64,000 nt of DNA, taken from NCBI RefSeq assembly GCF_016625195.1, contig NZ_JACVUP010000023.1, positions 1 to 64,000 on the forward strand. Direction: 5' to 3'. Both the position numbers and the translations under genes were made by a program. This stretch comes from Erwinia sp. S63. Lineage in GTDB: Bacteria > Pseudomonadota > Gammaproteobacteria > Enterobacterales > Enterobacteriaceae. Below the pieces are notes generated by a model. It saw only the letters and a program-made list of their open reading frames with translations, did not search any database and was not told where the DNA came from. Shown here piece by piece: positions 63,566 through 64,000 of this stretch. Within the stretch, counting starts at the first letter, position 1, and each line of letters begins with the position of its first letter.

Positions 63566-64000
63566 TTATTTCTTAAATTTGTCGCACAGCGCCTGAGTGG
63601 CGTTGCGGAAAACACCGAGATCGCTGCCCACGGCAACGAATGTGGCGCCCCATTCGAGATAACGGCGCGCGTCGGCTTCCACCGGCGCCAGAATGCCGCT
63701 TGGCTTGCCCGCCGCTTTGGCACGTTCAAAGATGTGTTTGATCACTTTCAGCACTTCAGGATGTGCAGGCTGACCGAGATAGCCCATCGCCGCCGAGAGA
63801 TCGCCCGGTCCGACAAAGATGCCATCCACGCCGTCAACAGCAGCAATCGCATCGATGTTATCCACCGCCTGCTGCGTTTCGATCTGCACCAGCACCGTGA
63901 TGTTGTCATTGATGGTGGCGTTGTAATCCGGCAGCGTGCCGTACATATTGCTGCGATGCGAAACCGACACGCCGCGAATGCCCGCTGGCGGATAGCGCGT
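63566..64000 (-). CDS. garL: 5-keto-4-deoxy-D-glucarate aldolase GarL (partial)
   Basis: Class II HpcH/HpaI aldolase that splits ketodeoxyglucarate into pyruvate and tartronate semialdehyde, feeding GarR and GarK downstream. Only the C-terminal 144 residues are in the window; the reading frame is open to the right edge (RYPPAGIRGVSVSHRSN). Visible motifs are the metal-binding Glu in VLVQIETQQAVDNID and DGIFVGPGDLSAAMGYLGQ. It starts the gar unit garL-garR-garK. Confidence 0.95.
   Translation of the reverse strand, partial: TRYPPAGIRGVSVSHRSNMYGTLPDYNATINDNITVLVQIETQQAVDNIDAIAAVDGVDGIFVGPGDLSAAMGYLGQPAHPEVLKVIKHIFERAKAAGKPSGILAPVEADARRYLEWGATFVAVGSDLGVFRNATQALCDKFKK

Overview
The window looks like the chromosome of an enterobacterium of the Erwiniaceae, most likely Pantoea or a close relative. 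The right-hand 35.5 kb (about 28,470-64,000) is GC-rich core sequence with proteins very close to E. coli homologues. Its gene order is mutS, convergent with rpoS-nlpD, then pcm-surE-truD-ispF-ispD-ftsB-ygbE, cysGDNC, iap, a yciI-like gene, cysJIH, queD, an exported pyrophosphatase, queE, eno, pyrG, mazG, relA, rlmD, barA and garK-garR-garL. The genus is an inference from gene order and from short intergenic palindromes; no rRNA is present to confirm it.

The left-hand 28.4 kb is a visibly AT-rich genomic island that runs off the left edge. Its right end is a tyrosine integrase (26,879-28,348) with a small HTH gene, lying 117 bp from the start of mutS and divergent from it. The first codons of mutS do not resemble the usual enterobacterial N-terminus, while everything from the FSTHTPMMQQ segment on does. 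The island therefore appears to have integrated into the 5' end of mutS and to supply its promoter, start site and first codons.

The island is a mosaic of modules, from left to right. (1) A large serine recombinase followed by two ParB/RepB-like genes (733-4,013). (2) A convergent DUF6119-like gene. (3) A complete four-gene His-Xaa-Ser system, hxsD-hxsB-hxsC-hxsA, with two radical SAM enzymes and an exported repeat protein (5,920-9,326). (4) Small membrane-protein genes. (5) A mobilization cassette, mobC and a MOBP-like relaxase, with a candidate oriT (about 10,750-12,459). (6) A DUF4755-like gene, a lipoprotein and two unknown genes. (7) A four-gene overlapping operon of three tyrosine-recombinase-fold proteins plus a small coiled-coil protein (15,890-20,852), which fits the intA-tfp-intB-srap core of strand-biased circularizing integrative elements (SEs) and is related to the Tn554 tnpABC logic. 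(8) Cargo: an ankyrin protein, a DnaJ-type zinc-finger membrane protein, a GNAT-like protein and an unknown. (9) An H-NS-family gene broken by two single-base frameshifts. (10) The mutS-proximal integrase and HTH gene. No conjugation (T4SS) genes are visible, so the whole looks like an integrative mobilizable element that has captured other recombinase modules.

In the core, cysGDNC and cysJIH supply sulfate activation, reduction and siroheme. The iap-cysH interval, where E. coli carries CRISPR-cas, has no array here. rpoS is preceded by the conserved nlpD context and a leader hairpin. relA, barA and rpoS together form a stress-signalling neighbourhood. Several families of short palindromes (REP-like) occupy the core intergenic gaps and were not seen in the island.
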